Origin: Comamonas testosteroni
Lineage (GTDB): Bacteria; Pseudomonadota; Gammaproteobacteria; Burkholderiales; Burkholderiaceae_C
NCBI RefSeq assembly: GCF_014076415.1
Contig: NZ_CP043568.1
Span: forward strand, 930,001 to 994,000
Length of the DNA: 64,000 nucleotides
Reading direction: 5' to 3'
This document shows, one piece after another, positions 28,447 through 38,151 of this stretch. The notes beneath the pieces were generated by a model. That model saw only the letters and a program-made list of their open reading frames with translations. It had not been told where the DNA came from and searched no databases. The position numbers and the translations under genes are program-made. Within the stretch, counting starts at the first letter, position 1, and each line of letters starts with the position of its first letter.

Positions 28447-29298
28447 TTATTTCTCGGTATCCACCAGGCCTTTGACAAACCACTTTTGCATCAGCATCAC
28501 CACGGCTGTCGGGGGCAGCATGGCGAGAATGGCGGTCGCCATCACGATGTTCCAGTCCACGCTGGCATCGCCGCCGCCGCCCAGCATGCTCTTGATACCC
28601 ACGACCACGGGGTACATGTCTTCCGAGGTGGTCATCAGCAGCGGCCACAGGTACTGGTTCCAGCCGTAGATGAACTGGATCACGAACAGCGCGGCAATCG
28701 AGGTCCTGGACAAGGGCACCAGAATGTCCTTGAAAAAGCGCATGGCGCCGGCGCCGTCAATCCGGGCGGCTTCCACCAGCTCGTCCGGCACGCTCAGGAA
28801 GAACTGGCGGAACAGGAAGGTGGCTGTTGCCGAGGCAATCAGGGGCAGGGACAGACCGGCGTAGCTGTTGAGCAGGCCCAGCTCGGCCACGACCTTGTAG
28901 GTGGGCAGGATACGCACTTCCACGGGCAGCATCAGCGTCAGGAAAATCGCCCAGAAGCAGAACATCTTGAACGGAAAGCGGAAGTACACGATGGCGAAGG
29001 CCGAGAGCAGCGAGATGGCGATCTTGCCCACGGTAATGATCATGGCCACGACAAAACTCACCCACATCATGCGCACGACATTGGTGTTGGAGCCAAGCTT
29101 GCCGGAGCCCAGCAGCGCTTCCTTGTAGTTGTCCCAAAGATGGGCGCCGGGCAGCAGCGGCATGGGGGCCTGCACGATTTCGCTGGCCGTGTGCGTGGAG
29201 GCGATCAGTGCCAGATACAGCGGGAAAGCCACGATGGCCACGCCAAGAATCAGCACGGCGTGGGAGAGGAAATTAAGCCAGGGGTTGCGATCCACCAT
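28447..29298 (-). CDS. ugpE: Glycerol-3-phosphate ABC transporter permease UgpE
   Basis: Inner-membrane permease of 283 residues with six predicted membrane segments and the EAA loop EAARIDGAGAMRFFKDILVP near residue 180. It starts two bases after the ugpA stop, implying coupled translation. With UgpA it forms the membrane channel of the importer. Confidence 0.95.
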   Translation of the reverse strand: MVDRNPWLNFLSHAVLILGVAIVAFPLYLALIASTHTASEIVQAPMPLLPGAHLWDNYKEALLGSGKLGSNTNVVRMMWVSFVVAMIITVGKIAISLLSAFAIVYFRFPFKMFCFWAIFLTLMLPVEVRILPTYKVVAELGLLNSYAGLSLPLIASATATFLFRQFFLSVPDELVEAARIDGAGAMRFFKDILVPLSRTSIAALFVIQFIYGWNQYLWPLLMTTSEDMYPVVVGIKSMLGGGGDASVDWNIVMATAILAMLPPTAVVMLMQKWFVKGLVDTEK

Positions 29299-29300
29299 GA

Positions 29301-30182
29301 TCAGTACTGCACTTTCTTTTCAACATAGCGGAACTGGATCACCGTCAGCACGACGACGATAAACATCAGAATCACCGACTGCGCGGCCGAGCCGCCCAGG
29401 TCCAGCGCCTTGAAGCCATCCAGGTAGACCTTGTAGACCAGAATCGAGGTGGACTGGCCGGGGCCGCCATGCGTGGCTGCATCGATGATGCCGAAGGTGT
29501 CGAAGAAGGCGTAGACGATGTTGATCACCAGCAGGAAGAAGGTGGTGGGCGAGAGCAGCGGCAGCTGGATGTTCCAGAACCGGCGCCAGGGGCCTGCACC
29601 GTCGATCGAAGCGGCTTCGATCAAAGCCTTGGGGATGGATTGCAGTCCGGCGAGGAAGAACAGGAAGTTGTAGGAAATCTGCTTCCACACCGAGGCGATG
29701 ACGATCAGCGCCATGGCCTGGTTTTCATTCATCAGGTGGTTCCAGTCGTAACCCAGCTTGCCCAGGTAATACGTCACCACGCCGATGGAGGGCGAGAACA
29801 TGAAGACCCACAGCACGCCCGCGATCACGGGGGCCACGGCGTAGGGGATGATCAGCAAGGTCTTGTAGACCATGGCAAAGCGGATGATGCGATCCGCAAA
29901 GATGGCCAGAGCCAGCGAAATGGCAATGCCCACGCCGGCCACCAGCACTGAAAACAGTGCTGTGCGCTTGAAGGAGTTCAGATAGGTGGGGTCGGCGAAC
30001 AACTGGCGGAAGTTGTCCAGACCCACCCATTCGCTACTCATGCCGAACGCGTCTTCCATCTGGAATGACTGGAGCACAGCCTGACCGGCGGGCCAGAAGA
30101 AGAAGATGCCGATGATCAGTAGCTGGGGGGCGATCAGCACCCAGGGAAGCCACTTGGATCGGAAAAGAACGCGTTTTTCCAT
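29301..30182 (-). CDS. ugpA: Glycerol-3-phosphate ABC transporter permease UgpA
   Basis: Inner-membrane permease of 293 residues with about six membrane segments and the EAA loop [20 protein letters not shown] near residue 195. It is separated from ugpB by 122 bases that hold two stem-loops, so it may be expressed below the binding protein. Confidence 0.95.
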   Translation of the reverse strand: MEKRVLFRSKWLPWVLIAPQLLIIGIFFFWPAGQAVLQSFQMEDAFGMSSEWVGLDNFRQLFADPTYLNSFKRTALFSVLVAGVGIAISLALAIFADRIIRFAMVYKTLLIIPYAVAPVIAGVLWVFMFSPSIGVVTYYLGKLGYDWNHLMNENQAMALIVIASVWKQISYNFLFFLAGLQSIPKALIEAASIDGAGPWRRFWNIQLPLLSPTTFFLLVINIVYAFFDTFGIIDAATHGGPGQSTSILVYKVYLDGFKALDLGGSAAQSVILMFIVVVLTVIQFRYVEKKVQY

Positions 30183-30258
30183 GAGGAGTTACAAATAAAA
30201 AAACCGCCGGAGCCTGGGTGCAGTCAACGGGGTATTTGGGGGTGCAGAGCCTTGTTTG

Positions 30259-30296
30259 AAGGCCCCGCAGGCCTTGGCGGCACCCTTGCGGGTGCC
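30259..30296 (-). promoter_or_regulatory. Two stem-loops between ugpB and ugpA
   Basis: Stem 1 is 30279-30285 with 30290-30296 (7 bp, four-base loop); stem 2 is 30259-30264 with 30270-30275 (6 bp). Neither has a T run. Such stems after a binding-protein gene commonly stabilise the upstream message or reduce downstream expression. Confidence 0.5.
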
Positions 30297-30304
30297 TGGA
30301 GGGT

Positions 30305-31618
30305 TTACTGTTTGTAGGAGCGCTCGAAGCGAGCCAGCAGTTCGTTGCCACGGCTCACGATGGAGTCCAGCGCCTGCTTGCCGGTCTTCTTGCCAGCCCA
30401 CACCTGTTCGAGTTCTTCGTCCTCGATGGTACGGATCTGCACGTAGTTGCCCAGGCGGATGCCGCGTGAGTTGTCGGTCACCTTGCGGATCATCTGCGTC
30501 ACGGCGGTGTCGGTACCGGGGTGCTTGGCGTAGAAGCCGGACTTTTCGGTCAGGTCATAGGCCGCCATGGTCACGGGCAGGTAGCCGGTGCGCTGGTGCG
30601 AAGCGGCCTGCACCTTGGTCTGCGACAGGAACTCGAAGAACTTGGCCACGCCCTTGTACTCTTCGGCCTTCTTGCCAGCCATGACCCACAGCGAAGCGCC
30701 GCCGATCACGGTGTTCTGGGGAGCGCCCTTGACATCGGGATAGTAGGGCAGGGGAGCCAGGGCGTAGTTGAACTTGGCGTTCTTGGCCACGTCGCCGTAG
30801 AAGCCGGACGAAGTCTGGATCATGGCGCATTCACCGGCGGTGAACGAAGCCTGGGAAGTGGAGGCGCGACCCTTGTAGACAAACTCGCCAGCCTTGGCCG
30901 CTGCGGCCAGGTTGTCGATGTGCTTGATGTGCAGAGGCGAGTTGATCTTCATGCGCGCCTTGTAGCCGTTGGCGCTCAGACCGTTGTGCTCGGTGGCGAA
31001 TTCCACGTTGTGCCAGGTGGAGAAGGACTCCAGCTGGGTCCAGCCTTGCCATGCCAGGGTCATGGGGCAGCTGTGGCCGCTTTCCTTGAGCTTCTTGGCG
31101 GCAGCAAAGACTTCGGGCCAGGTCTTGGGGGCGACGTCGGGGTTCAGGCCGGCCTTCTTGAAGGCGTCCTTGTTGTAGTAGAAGATGGTTGTCGAGCTGT
31201 TGAAGGGGAAGCTCAGCATCTGGCCGTTGGGGGCAGTGTAGTAACCGGCCACTGCAGGGATATAGGCCTTGGGGTCGAAAGCGACGCCGGCGTCATGCAT
31301 CACCTTGCCCACGGGCACGGTCGCGCCCTTGGAGGCCATCATGGTGGCAGTACCCACTTCAAAAACCTGCAGGATGTGAGGGGCGTTGCCCGAGCGGAAG
31401 GCTGCAATCGCGGCTGTCATGGATTCGTCGTACACGCCCTTGAACGTGGGCACGACCTTGTAATCCTTCTGGCTTTCGTTGAACTGCTTGGCCAGGTCAT
31501 TGACCCACTCGTTATTCACGGCAGTCATCGAGTGCCACCATTGGATTTCGGTGACGGCTTGTGCCGAGAAAGTAGTAGCGGCGACGGCGGCGGCCATGGC
31601 CAGTTGCTTGAATTGCAT
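30305..31618 (-). CDS. ugpB: Glycerol-3-phosphate periplasmic binding protein
   Basis: High-affinity receptor for glycerol-3-phosphate and glycerophosphodiesters. The 437 residues start with a signal peptide (cleavage near FSAQAV) followed by TEIQWWHSMTAVNNEWV, the family signature. Length and motifs match UgpB. It is first in the operon and lies behind a PhoB-box-like array, which fits the known phosphate-starvation control of ugp. Confidence 0.95.
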   Translation of the reverse strand: MQFKQLAMAAAVAATTFSAQAVTEIQWWHSMTAVNNEWVNDLAKQFNESQKDYKVVPTFKGVYDESMTAAIAAFRSGNAPHILQVFEVGTATMMASKGATVPVGKVMHDAGVAFDPKAYIPAVAGYYTAPNGQMLSFPFNSSTTIFYYNKDAFKKAGLNPDVAPKTWPEVFAAAKKLKESGHSCPMTLAWQGWTQLESFSTWHNVEFATEHNGLSANGYKARMKINSPLHIKHIDNLAAAAKAGEFVYKGRASTSQASFTAGECAMIQTSSGFYGDVAKNAKFNYALAPLPYYPDVKGAPQNTVIGGASLWVMAGKKAEEYKGVAKFFEFLSQTKVQAASHQRTGYLPVTMAAYDLTEKSGFYAKHPGTDTAVTQMIRKVTDNSRGIRLGNYVQIRTIEDEELEQVWAGKKTGKQALDSIVSRGNELLARFERSYKQ

Positions 31619-32121
31619 GAAGGCTCCTCTAACGATCGTTGACGAAATATGCGGTGATGCACACTAAGTCATCCGTATGACATATGGATGTCATTGTTTG
31701 CATGGGCAACGCGCCGCACCATGGGCAGAACCCGCAGTCACAAGCCTTTGAATGACGATCCGGTGACATCTGATGGTGCGCGAAGCTGCGCCATTCTAGG
31801 TCAATGGCATTTCGTTTGTTGTTGGTAGTCTTTCGTATTGAGTTGTTTTTGATTCGGAAATGTATGATTTTTGTCTAAATAGCCTATGAAAGATTCGTCT
31901 ACCCTTTGGCCGCATGCAGCGGTGAGCGGGTTCGCAGCGCCTTTGTGCACTGCCATGTGGCGAATCGCCTGGGAAATGCCGTCAGGGCTTGCTGCTTTGG
32001 CGATAGCAGGGCTGGCCACTCAGAACCCATAGCAAAGCATGGCTGAGCCGCCGTCGCTTAAAATCGTCATCCCACTGGCTTAGGGGCGCCACACAGAGGG
32101 CGCCCGACACGGTCTACCCCC
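31619..32121. other. Intergenic region between divergent ugpB and the dehydrogenase
   Basis: A 503-base stretch without a supported gene. It holds the PhoB-like array near ugpB. The 31801-31890 part is clearly AT-richer than its surroundings. A 72-codon minus frame (31801-32019) shows no family features or ribosome-binding site. I cannot place the dehydrogenase promoter with confidence. Confidence 0.6.
31646..31694 (-). promoter_or_regulatory. PhoB-box-like array and -10 for ugpB
   Basis: Read on the minus strand from 31694 to 31662 are three 11-base units: ATGACATCCAT, ATGTCATACGG, ATGACTTAGTG. The TGTCA-like heptamer with 11-base periodicity is the Pho-box pattern. A -10 candidate CATATT (31646-31651) follows ten bases later, the spacing expected when the box replaces the -35. 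The same bases also contain the perfect dyad ATGACAT/ATGTCAT (31677-31694). Confidence 0.65.
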
Positions 32122-35100
32122 ATGAATGTACCGATTGCGTTGGCTGCCGCCCTCCAGGCCCAGGCTGCCGAACCCGCACGACTGCGCGAGATTCCCTATA
32201 ACTACACATCGTTCTCTGACCGTGAGATTGTGATTCGTCTGTTGGGCTCATCCATGTGGGATGTGCTCAATCAGCTGCGTCAGGAGCGCCGAACCGGCCG
32301 ATCTGCCCGCATGCTCTACGAAGTGCTGGGGGATATCTGGGTTGTGCAGCGCAATCCCTATCTTCAGGACGATCTGATCCACAACCCTGACCGCCGCAAG
32401 TCGCTGGTCGAGGCTCTGGAGCATCGCCTGGCCGAGATCGACAAGCGCCGCGAGCCCAACGAGGATGCGCTGCGCGATCAGCTGGTGGGTCAGCTGGTGG
32501 AAGCGGCCCACCGCGCCGTGCATGAATTCAACGCCACTTTTGTCGAGGCCGAGCAGCTGCGCCGCCGTGCGCAGAAGACGCTGCGTCGCTATACCGCCAA
32601 GGACAACATCAAGTTCGACGGTCTGTCGCGCGTGGCCCATGTGACCGATGCGACCGACTGGCGCGTCGAATACCCGTTTGTCGTGCTGACGCCCGATACC
32701 GAAGCCGAAATGGCCGGTCTGGTCAAGGGCTGCATCGAACTCGGTCTGACCATCATTCCGCGCGGAGGCGGCACCGGATACACGGGTGGTGCCATCCCTC
32801 TGACCTGGCGCTCGGTGGTCATCAACACCGAGAAGCTGGAAGCGCTGAGCGAAGTCGAGATGCGCATGATTCCCGGCGTGGATCATGAAGTGCCCACCAT
32901 CTACTCCGAAGCCGGTGTGGTGACACAGCGTGTGGCCGATGCGGCCGAGCGCGGCGGCTTTGTGTTTGCCGTGGATCCGACCTCCATCGAGGCCTCCTGC
33001 ATAGGCGGCAATATCGCCATGAACGCGGGCGGCAAAAAGGCCGTGCTCTGGGGGACTGCCCTGGACAATCTGGTGTCCTGGCGCATGGTCACGCCCGATG
33101 CGCAGTGGCTGGAAGTCACGCGTCTGGACCACAACCTCGGCAAGATTCACGATGCCGAGATGGCCTGCTTCGAGCTGAAGTACTTCGAGGCGGACGGCAA
33201 GACCCATGTGCGCACCGAGCGCCTGGACATTCCCGGTCACACCTTCCGCAAGGAAGGCCTGGGCAAGGACGTGACCGACAAGTTCCTCTCGGGTCTGCCC
33301 GGTATTCAGAAGGAAGGCACGGACGGCCTGATTACCAGCGCGCGCTGGGTGGTGCACCGCATGCCGGCGCATACGCGTACCGTGTGCATGGAGTTCTTCG
33401 GCAATGCCAAGGATGCCGTGCCCTCCATCGTCGAGATCAAGGACTATATGTTCGCCGAGCAAAAGCGCTCGGGCGTGCTGCTGGCCGGCCTTGAACATCT
33501 GGACGACCGCTATCTCAAGGCCGTGGGCTACGCGACCAAGAGCAAGAAGGGCAACGGCCATCTGCCCAAGATGGTGCTGCTGGGCGATATCGCCGGTGAC
33601 GATGCCGACGAAGTGGCCCGCGTGGCTGCCGAGGTGGTGCGCATTGCCAATTCGCGCAACGGCGAAGGCTTTACCGCCGTCAGCGCCGAGGCGCGCAAGA
33701 AGTTCTGGCTGGACCGCAAGCGCACGGCAGCGATCTCGCGCCACACCAACGCCTTCAAGATCAACGAAGACGTGGTGATTCCTCTGCCGCGCATGGCAGA
33801 GTACACCGATGGCATCGAGCGCATCAATATCGAGCTGTCGCTGCGCAACAAGCTCAAGCTCTGCGATGAGCTGAGCGGCTTCTTCAAGCACTCCGATCTG
33901 CCCCTGGGCAAGAGCGACGATGCCGGTGACATCCCCAGCGCCGAGTTGCTGGAAGACCGCGTGCAGCAGGCTCTGGCGCTGGTGGCCGAGGTGCGCGAGC
34001 TTTGGCAGGGCTGGCTGGACGGCGTGGCCACGCTGTTCCCCGAGTTGCAGGATCACCGCCTGCGTGCGAGCTGGAAGACCCAGCTCAAGGAGCCGCTGTC
34101 CAAGATCTTCGCGGGCGCTGCCTTCCAGCCGCTGCGCGAGTCCGTCAACGAGATTCACCAGAAGGTGCTCAAGGGGCGCGTCTGGGTGGCCCTGCACATG
34201 CATGCCGGCGACGGCAATGTGCACACCAACATCCCCGTCAACTCCGATGACTATGAAATGCTGCAGACCGCGCACGAAGCCGTGGCCCGCATCATGGAGC
34301 TGGCGCGCAGCCTCGATGGCGTGATCTCGGGTGAGCACGGTATCGGTATCACCAAGCTGGAATTCCTCTCGGATGCCGAGCTGGCACCGTTTGCCGATTA
34401 CAAGAAGCGTGTGGACCCCGAAGGCCGCTTCAACAAGGGCAAGCTGATCCGCAACGAAGAGTGGGATGCCCTGGCGCACCAGAGTCACGACGGTCGCTCG
34501 CCGCGCGAGTCGCTGATGTTTGCCGACCTGACCAATGCCTACACGCCCAGCTTCGGCCTGATGGGTTATGAATCCATCATCATGCAGCAGTCGGACATCG
34601 GCGCCATCGCCAACTCCGTCAAGGACTGCCTGCGCTGCGGCAAATGCAAGCCCGTGTGCGCCACCCATGTGCCGCGCGCCAATCTGCTGTACTCGCCGCG
34701 CAACAAGATCCTGGCCACCTCGCTGCTGGTGGAGGCCTTCCTCTACGAGGAGCAGACACGCCGTGGCGTGTCCATCAAGCACTGGCAGGAATTCGAAGAC
34801 GTGGCCGATCACTGCACGGTCTGCCACAAGTGCTTCAACCCCTGCCCGGTCAAGATCGACTTCGGCGACGTGACCATGAATATGCGCAATCTGCTGCGCA
34901 AGATGGACAAGAAGAGCTTCCGACCAGGCAACAAGCTGGCCATGGCCATGCTCAACGCCACCAACCCCGACACCATCAAGTTCATGCGCACGGCCATGGT
35001 GGGCGTGGGCTTCAAGGCCCAGCGCCTGGCGGCCGACGTGCTGGGGGCTGTCGCCAAGAAGCAGACCGCACATCCACCCGCATCCGTGGGCACGGCTCCC

Positions 35101-36039
35101 ATCAAGGAGCAGGTGATTCACTTCATCAACAAGAAGCTGCCCGGCGGTCTGCCCACCAAGACGGCGCGCGCCTTGCTGGATATCGAGGACAAGGACTACG
35201 TGCCCATCATCCGCGACCCGCAGGCCACCAAGTCGGACACCGAGGCGGTGTTCTACTTCCCCGGCTGCGGCTCGGAGCGCCTGTTCAGTCAGGTGGGTCT
35301 GGCCACGCAGGCCATGCTCTGGCATGCCGGCGTGCAGACCGTGCTGCCTCCCGGTTATTTGTGCTGCGGCTATCCCCAGCGCGGTTCGGGCCAGTTCGAC
35401 AAGGCCGAGAAGATGATCACGGACAACCGTGTGCTCTTCCACCGTGTGGCGACCACGCTCAACTATCTGGACATCAAGACCGTGGTGGTGAGCTGCGGTA
35501 CCTGCTATGACCAGCTGCAGGGCTACCAGTTCGACAAGATCTTCCCCGGCTGCCGCATCATCGACATCCACGAATATCTGCTCGAAAAGGGTATCACGCT
35601 GCAGAACAAGGGCGCCTACCTCTACCACGACCCCTGCCATACGCCCATGAAGCAGCAGGATCCGATGAAGACCGTCAAGGCCTTGATGGGTGACAACGTG
35701 CTCAAGAGCGAGCGCTGCTGCGGCGAGTCCGGCACGCTGGGCGTGACGCGTCCCGACATCTCCACGCAGATCCGCTTCCGCAAGACCGAGGAGATCCGCA
35801 AGGGCGAGGCCGCATTGCGCGACAACGGCCAACTTGGTGCCCAGGACAACGTCAAGATCCTGACCAGCTGCCCCAGCTGCCTGCAGGGCCTGAGCCGCTA
35901 TGGCAACGATCTGAACAACGGGCTGCTCGAAGCCGACTACATCGTGGTCGAGATGGCGCGCGACATTCTGGGCGAGAACTGGATGGCCGAGTATGTCAAT
36001 CGCGCCAACCAGGGCGGTATCGAGCGTGTGCTGGTGTGA
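32122..36039 (+). CDS. Giant FAD-linked dehydrogenase with Fe-S and CCG domains (DUF3683 type)
   Basis: A 1305-residue fusion related to D-lactate/D-2-hydroxyacid dehydrogenases such as Dld-II and YdiJ. The N-terminal DUF3683-like region (about 25-160) is followed by the FAD-binding PCMH domain ([15 protein letters not shown] near 215), the FAD oxidase C-terminal domain ([15 protein letters not shown] near 695, [12 protein letters not shown] near 740), two 4Fe-4S clusters ([11 protein letters not shown] near 836, [13 protein letters not shown] near 897) and two CCG domains (LCCGYPQRG near 1080, [10 protein letters not shown] near 1198). It probably oxidises a 2-hydroxyacid and passes electrons to the quinone pool. 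The precise substrate is unknown. Confidence 0.88.
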   Translation: MNVPIALAAALQAQAAEPARLREIPYNYTSFSDREIVIRLLGSSMWDVLNQLRQERRTGRSARMLYEVLGDIWVVQRNPYLQDDLIHNPDRRKSLVEALEHRLAEIDKRREPNEDALRDQLVGQLVEAAHRAVHEFNATFVEAEQLRRRAQKTLRRYTAKDNIKFDGLSRVAHVTDATDWRVEYPFVVLTPDTEAEMAGLVKGCIELGLTIIPRGGGTGYTGGAIPLTWRSVVINTEKLEALSEVEMRMIPGVDHEVPTIYSEAGVVTQRVADAAERGGFVFAVDPTSIEASCIGGNIAMNAGGKKAVLWGTALDNLVSWRMVTPDAQWLEVTRLDHNLGKIHDAEMACFELKYFEADGKTHVRTERLDIPGHTFRKEGLGKDVTDKFLSGLPGIQKEGTDGLITSARWVVHRMPAHTRTVCMEFFGNAKDAVPSIVEIKDYMFAEQKRSGVLLAGLEHLDDRYLKAVGYATKSKKGNGHLPKMVLLGDIAGDDADEVARVAAEVVRIANSRNGEGFTAVSAEARKKFWLDRKRTAAISRHTNAFKINEDVVIPLPRMAEYTDGIERINIELSLRNKLKLCDELSGFFKHSDLPLGKSDDAGDIPSAELLEDRVQQALALVAEVRELWQGWLDGVATLFPELQDHRLRASWKTQLKEPLSKIFAGAAFQPLRESVNEIHQKVLKGRVWVALHMHAGDGNVHTNIPVNSDDYEMLQTAHEAVARIMELARSLDGVISGEHGIGITKLEFLSDAELAPFADYKKRVDPEGRFNKGKLIRNEEWDALAHQSHDGRSPRESLMFADLTNAYTPSFGLMGYESIIMQQSDIGAIANSVKDCLRCGKCKPVCATHVPRANLLYSPRNKILATSLLVEAFLYEEQTRRGVSIKHWQEFEDVADHCTVCHKCFNPCPVKIDFGDVTMNMRNLLRKMDKKSFRPGNKLAMAMLNATNPDTIKFMRTAMVGVGFKAQRLAADVLGAVAKKQTAHPPASVGTAPIKEQVIHFINKKLPGGLPTKTARALLDIEDKDYVPIIRDPQATKSDTEAVFYFPGCGSERLFSQVGLATQAMLWHAGVQTVLPPGYLCCGYPQRGSGQFDKAEKMITDNRVLFHRVATTLNYLDIKTVVVSCGTCYDQLQGYQFDKIFPGCRIIDIHEYLLEKGITLQNKGAYLYHDPCHTPMKQQDPMKTVKALMGDNVLKSERCCGESGTLGVTRPDISTQIRFRKTEEIRKGEAALRDNGQLGAQDNVKILTSCPSCLQGLSRYGNDLNNGLLEADYIVVEMARDILGENWMAEYVNRANQGGIERVLV

Positions 36040-36145
36040 TGCCTCCTGAGTCGCTTCGCGCCCTCCCCCAAAGTGAATGACATCCTTGGCGCGGGGCGGC
36101 GCGGCCGGCATAGGCCCTTCCTGGGTGTCTCCGGCCTGCGCTGCG
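36040..36145 (+). repeat. GC-rich post-stop repeat, copy after the dehydrogenase
   Basis: Starts within four bases of the stop codon: CCTCCTGAGTCGCTTCGCGCC, C-rich block, GACATCC, then GCGGGGCGGCGCGGCCGGC. It aligns with the copies at 48255 and 50103. Confidence 0.65.
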
Positions 36146-36193
36146 GTCACACCGCCGTGATGTGGGTAAGAAGCATTGCAATGGAGATTTCAG

Positions 36194-36631
36194 ATGTTGG
36201 TTGAAAACTGTCCTCTGTGTGGAACCGATGGCGGTGCGCTGGTCTGGCGCGGCGACAAGTTGCGTGTGATCCGCGCAGCGGAAGCTGGCTTTCCGGCCTT
36301 CTATCGCGTGGTCTGGAATGAGCATGCGGCCGAGTTCTCGGATCTGAGCGCAGCGGATCGCATTGTCTGCATGGATGCCGTGGCTCTGGTCGAACGTGTG
36401 CTGCGCGAGCAGCTGGCTCCGACCAAGATCAACCTGGCGGCGCTCGGTAATATGGTGGCGCATCTGCATTGGCATGTGATTGCGCGCTATGACTGGGACA
36501 GCCACTTTCCCGCTTCCGTCTGGGCTGCGGCCCAGCGCGAGCGCGATGAAGAGCGCGAAGCTGAGATTGCCCGCCAGCTGCCGCAGGTGGATGAAGTGCT
36601 GCAAAAGGCGCTGGCCCTCTGGGCCGCGTGA
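36194..36631 (+). CDS. HIT-family nucleotide-binding protein
   Basis: Histidine-triad hydrolase-like protein of 145 residues. The start MLVENCPLCGTDGG carries a CxxC-like pair. The triad HLHWHVIAR lies near residue 92 and is intact. This short single-domain type lies next to DUF971 and ubiE in many betaproteobacteria. Likely acts on nucleoside phosphoramidates or dinucleotides. A terminator follows at 36659. Confidence 0.88.
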   Translation: MLVENCPLCGTDGGALVWRGDKLRVIRAAEAGFPAFYRVVWNEHAAEFSDLSAADRIVCMDAVALVERVLREQLAPTKINLAALGNMVAHLHWHVIARYDWDSHFPASVWAAAQRERDEEREAEIARQLPQVDEVLQKALALWAA

Positions 36632-36658
36632 TGTTTTTCGTCTCCGTCGGGAGATTCG

Positions 36659-36683
36659 AAGGGCAGCTTGAGGCTGCCCTTTT
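36659..36683 (+). terminator. Terminator after the HIT gene
   Basis: Nine-bp stem AAGGGCAGC/GCTGCCCTT with a five-base loop and trailing T. It ends 23 bases before the DUF971 start. Confidence 0.8.
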
Positions 36684-36705
36684 ATGCATTGATTAGGAGA
36701 GAACC

Positions 36706-37125
36706 ATGGCAGGACTGCAAGCCAATACTCCCACCCCTCAGTCGCTGACCGTGCATGGTGCGTCACGCGTGCTGGAGGTCTCTTATTCGGACGGCAAGAC
36801 TTTCCGCATTCCGTTCGAGTTGCTGCGCGTGTACTCGCCCTCGGCCGAGGTGCAAGGTCATGGCCCGGGCCAGGAAGTGCTACAGACCGGCAAGCGCGAT
36901 GTGGGTATCAACACCATCGAGCCTGTGGGCAACTACGCCATCAAGCCGTTCTTCAGCGATGGGCACGAAAGCGGTCTGTACACCTGGGAATACCTCTACC
37001 AGCTGGGCAGCCAGCAGGATGCTCTGTGGCAGCAATATCTGCAGCGCCTAGAAGAGGCCGGGATGGATCGAGATACGCCCATGCCCGAGAAGGGCGCCGG
37101 TGGTCATGGCTGCAGCGTGCATTGA
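36706..37125 (+). CDS. DUF971 protein (gamma-butyrobetaine hydroxylase N-domain-like)
   Basis: A 139-residue protein with the DUF971 fold: LEVSYSDGKTFRIPFELLRVYSPSAEVQGHG near 24-54, then VGNYAIKPFFSDGHESGLYTWEYL near 84-107. The same domain occurs at the N-terminus of gamma-butyrobetaine hydroxylases and alone next to ubiE. A His/Cys-rich end (GGHGCSVH) may bind metal. An AGGAG site precedes the start. Function is not established. Confidence 0.88.
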   Translation: MAGLQANTPTPQSLTVHGASRVLEVSYSDGKTFRIPFELLRVYSPSAEVQGHGPGQEVLQTGKRDVGINTIEPVGNYAIKPFFSDGHESGLYTWEYLYQLGSQQDALWQQYLQRLEEAGMDRDTPMPEKGAGGHGCSVH

Positions 37126-37240
37126 GCTTTGACTCCCAGGGGCTTGCATGTCGGCTCAAAAGCCGGCAGCAACGTCCCGTACACGCCACATAGCCCATGC
37201 ATGCGGCACAGGGTTATTGAGGCTGGTGCTATATTTCCAA

Positions 37241-37275
37241 TAGCTGGCAGCGCATGTGAAATAAGCGCTCAAGGC
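37241..37275 (+). repeat. 35-bp dispersed repeat, copy upstream of ubiE
   Basis: TAGCT, GCGC, AAGCGCT and CAAGGC blocks at exactly the same spacing as the copy at 6835. Confidence 0.7.
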
Positions 37276-37368
37276 GAATTCTTTCAAAAAACCATAGTGC
37301 TTCAAAGCCTGTAGCCATACGGGGTTGTCGCTGTACGCGCAAGCACTGCCTGCTTAGCATTCTTTGTT

Positions 37369-38100
37369 ATGAGCTCCACACACTTCGGATTCCAGACTGT
37401 TGATGAAAGCGAGAAGGCATCGCGCGTACGCGGTGTGTTCGACTCCGTGGCCTCCAAGTACGACGTCATGAACGACGTGATGTCGGGCGGCCTGCACCGC
37501 GCCTGGAAGGCTTACACGCTGATGGTGGCCAACCTCAAGGAAGGCGACAAGGCGCTGGATATCGCAGGCGGCACAGGAGATCTGTCCCTGGCTTTTTCCA
37601 AGAAGGTGGGCGCCAGCGGTCAGGTGGTGCACACCGACATCAATGAAGCCATGCTGCGCGTGGGGCGTGACCGCTTGACCGACAAGGGCGTGATTCTGCC
37701 CACGCTGGTCTGCGATGCTGAAAAGCTGCCCTTCCCCGACAACTATTTCGATCTGGTCAGCGTAGCCTTCGGCCTGCGCAATATGACGCACAAGGATGCT
37801 GCGCTCAAGGAAATGAACCGCGTGCTGCGCCCCGGCGGCAAGCTGCTGGTGCTGGAGTTCTCCAAGGTGGCCAAACCGCTGGAGAAAGTCTATGACTGGT
37901 ACTCGTTCAAGATTTTGCCGACCATGGGCAAGATGATTGCCGGCGACGCCGAAAGCTATCGCTATCTGGCCGAGTCCATCCGCATGCACCCCGGCCAGAA
38001 GGAGCTCAAGGCCCTGATGCAGCAATGCGGCTTTGGCCATGTGGACTATCACAACATGACAGGAGGCGTCTGTGCCTTGCATGTGGGAATCAAATGTTAA
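37369..38100 (+). CDS. ubiE: Ubiquinone/menaquinone C-methyltransferase
   Basis: SAM-dependent C-methylation in ubiquinone biosynthesis. The 243 residues contain [17 protein letters not shown] near 23-39, the SAM-binding [14 protein letters not shown] near 63, and [22 protein letters not shown] near 125. First of the ubiE, Tim44-like, ubiJ, ubiB cluster. Confidence 0.96.
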   Translation: MSSTHFGFQTVDESEKASRVRGVFDSVASKYDVMNDVMSGGLHRAWKAYTLMVANLKEGDKALDIAGGTGDLSLAFSKKVGASGQVVHTDINEAMLRVGRDRLTDKGVILPTLVCDAEKLPFPDNYFDLVSVAFGLRNMTHKDAALKEMNRVLRPGGKLLVLEFSKVAKPLEKVYDWYSFKILPTMGKMIAGDAESYRYLAESIRMHPGQKELKALMQQCGFGHVDYHNMTGGVCALHVGIKC

Positions 38101-38151
38101 GTGCGCCCTGTGCGCAGATTTGTAGCGACTTTCCATAAGAAGGGAGATGAG

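Noticed and set aside
31801..32019. A 72-codon minus-strand frame in the ugpB-dehydrogenase gap
   Set aside because: No ribosome-binding site, no hydrophobic or family pattern, and it covers an AT-rich region more likely regulatory.
32248..36150. A 1300-codon open frame antisense to the flavin dehydrogenase, and similar long antisense frames opposite aspS (43194-45857), proS (8819-10600) and the Sel1 gene (23356-25221)
   Set aside because: They are explained by high GC at third positions, which removes stop codons from one antisense frame. Their products are low-complexity His/Gln/Gly/Ala-rich and show no domains, while the sense frames carry complete families.
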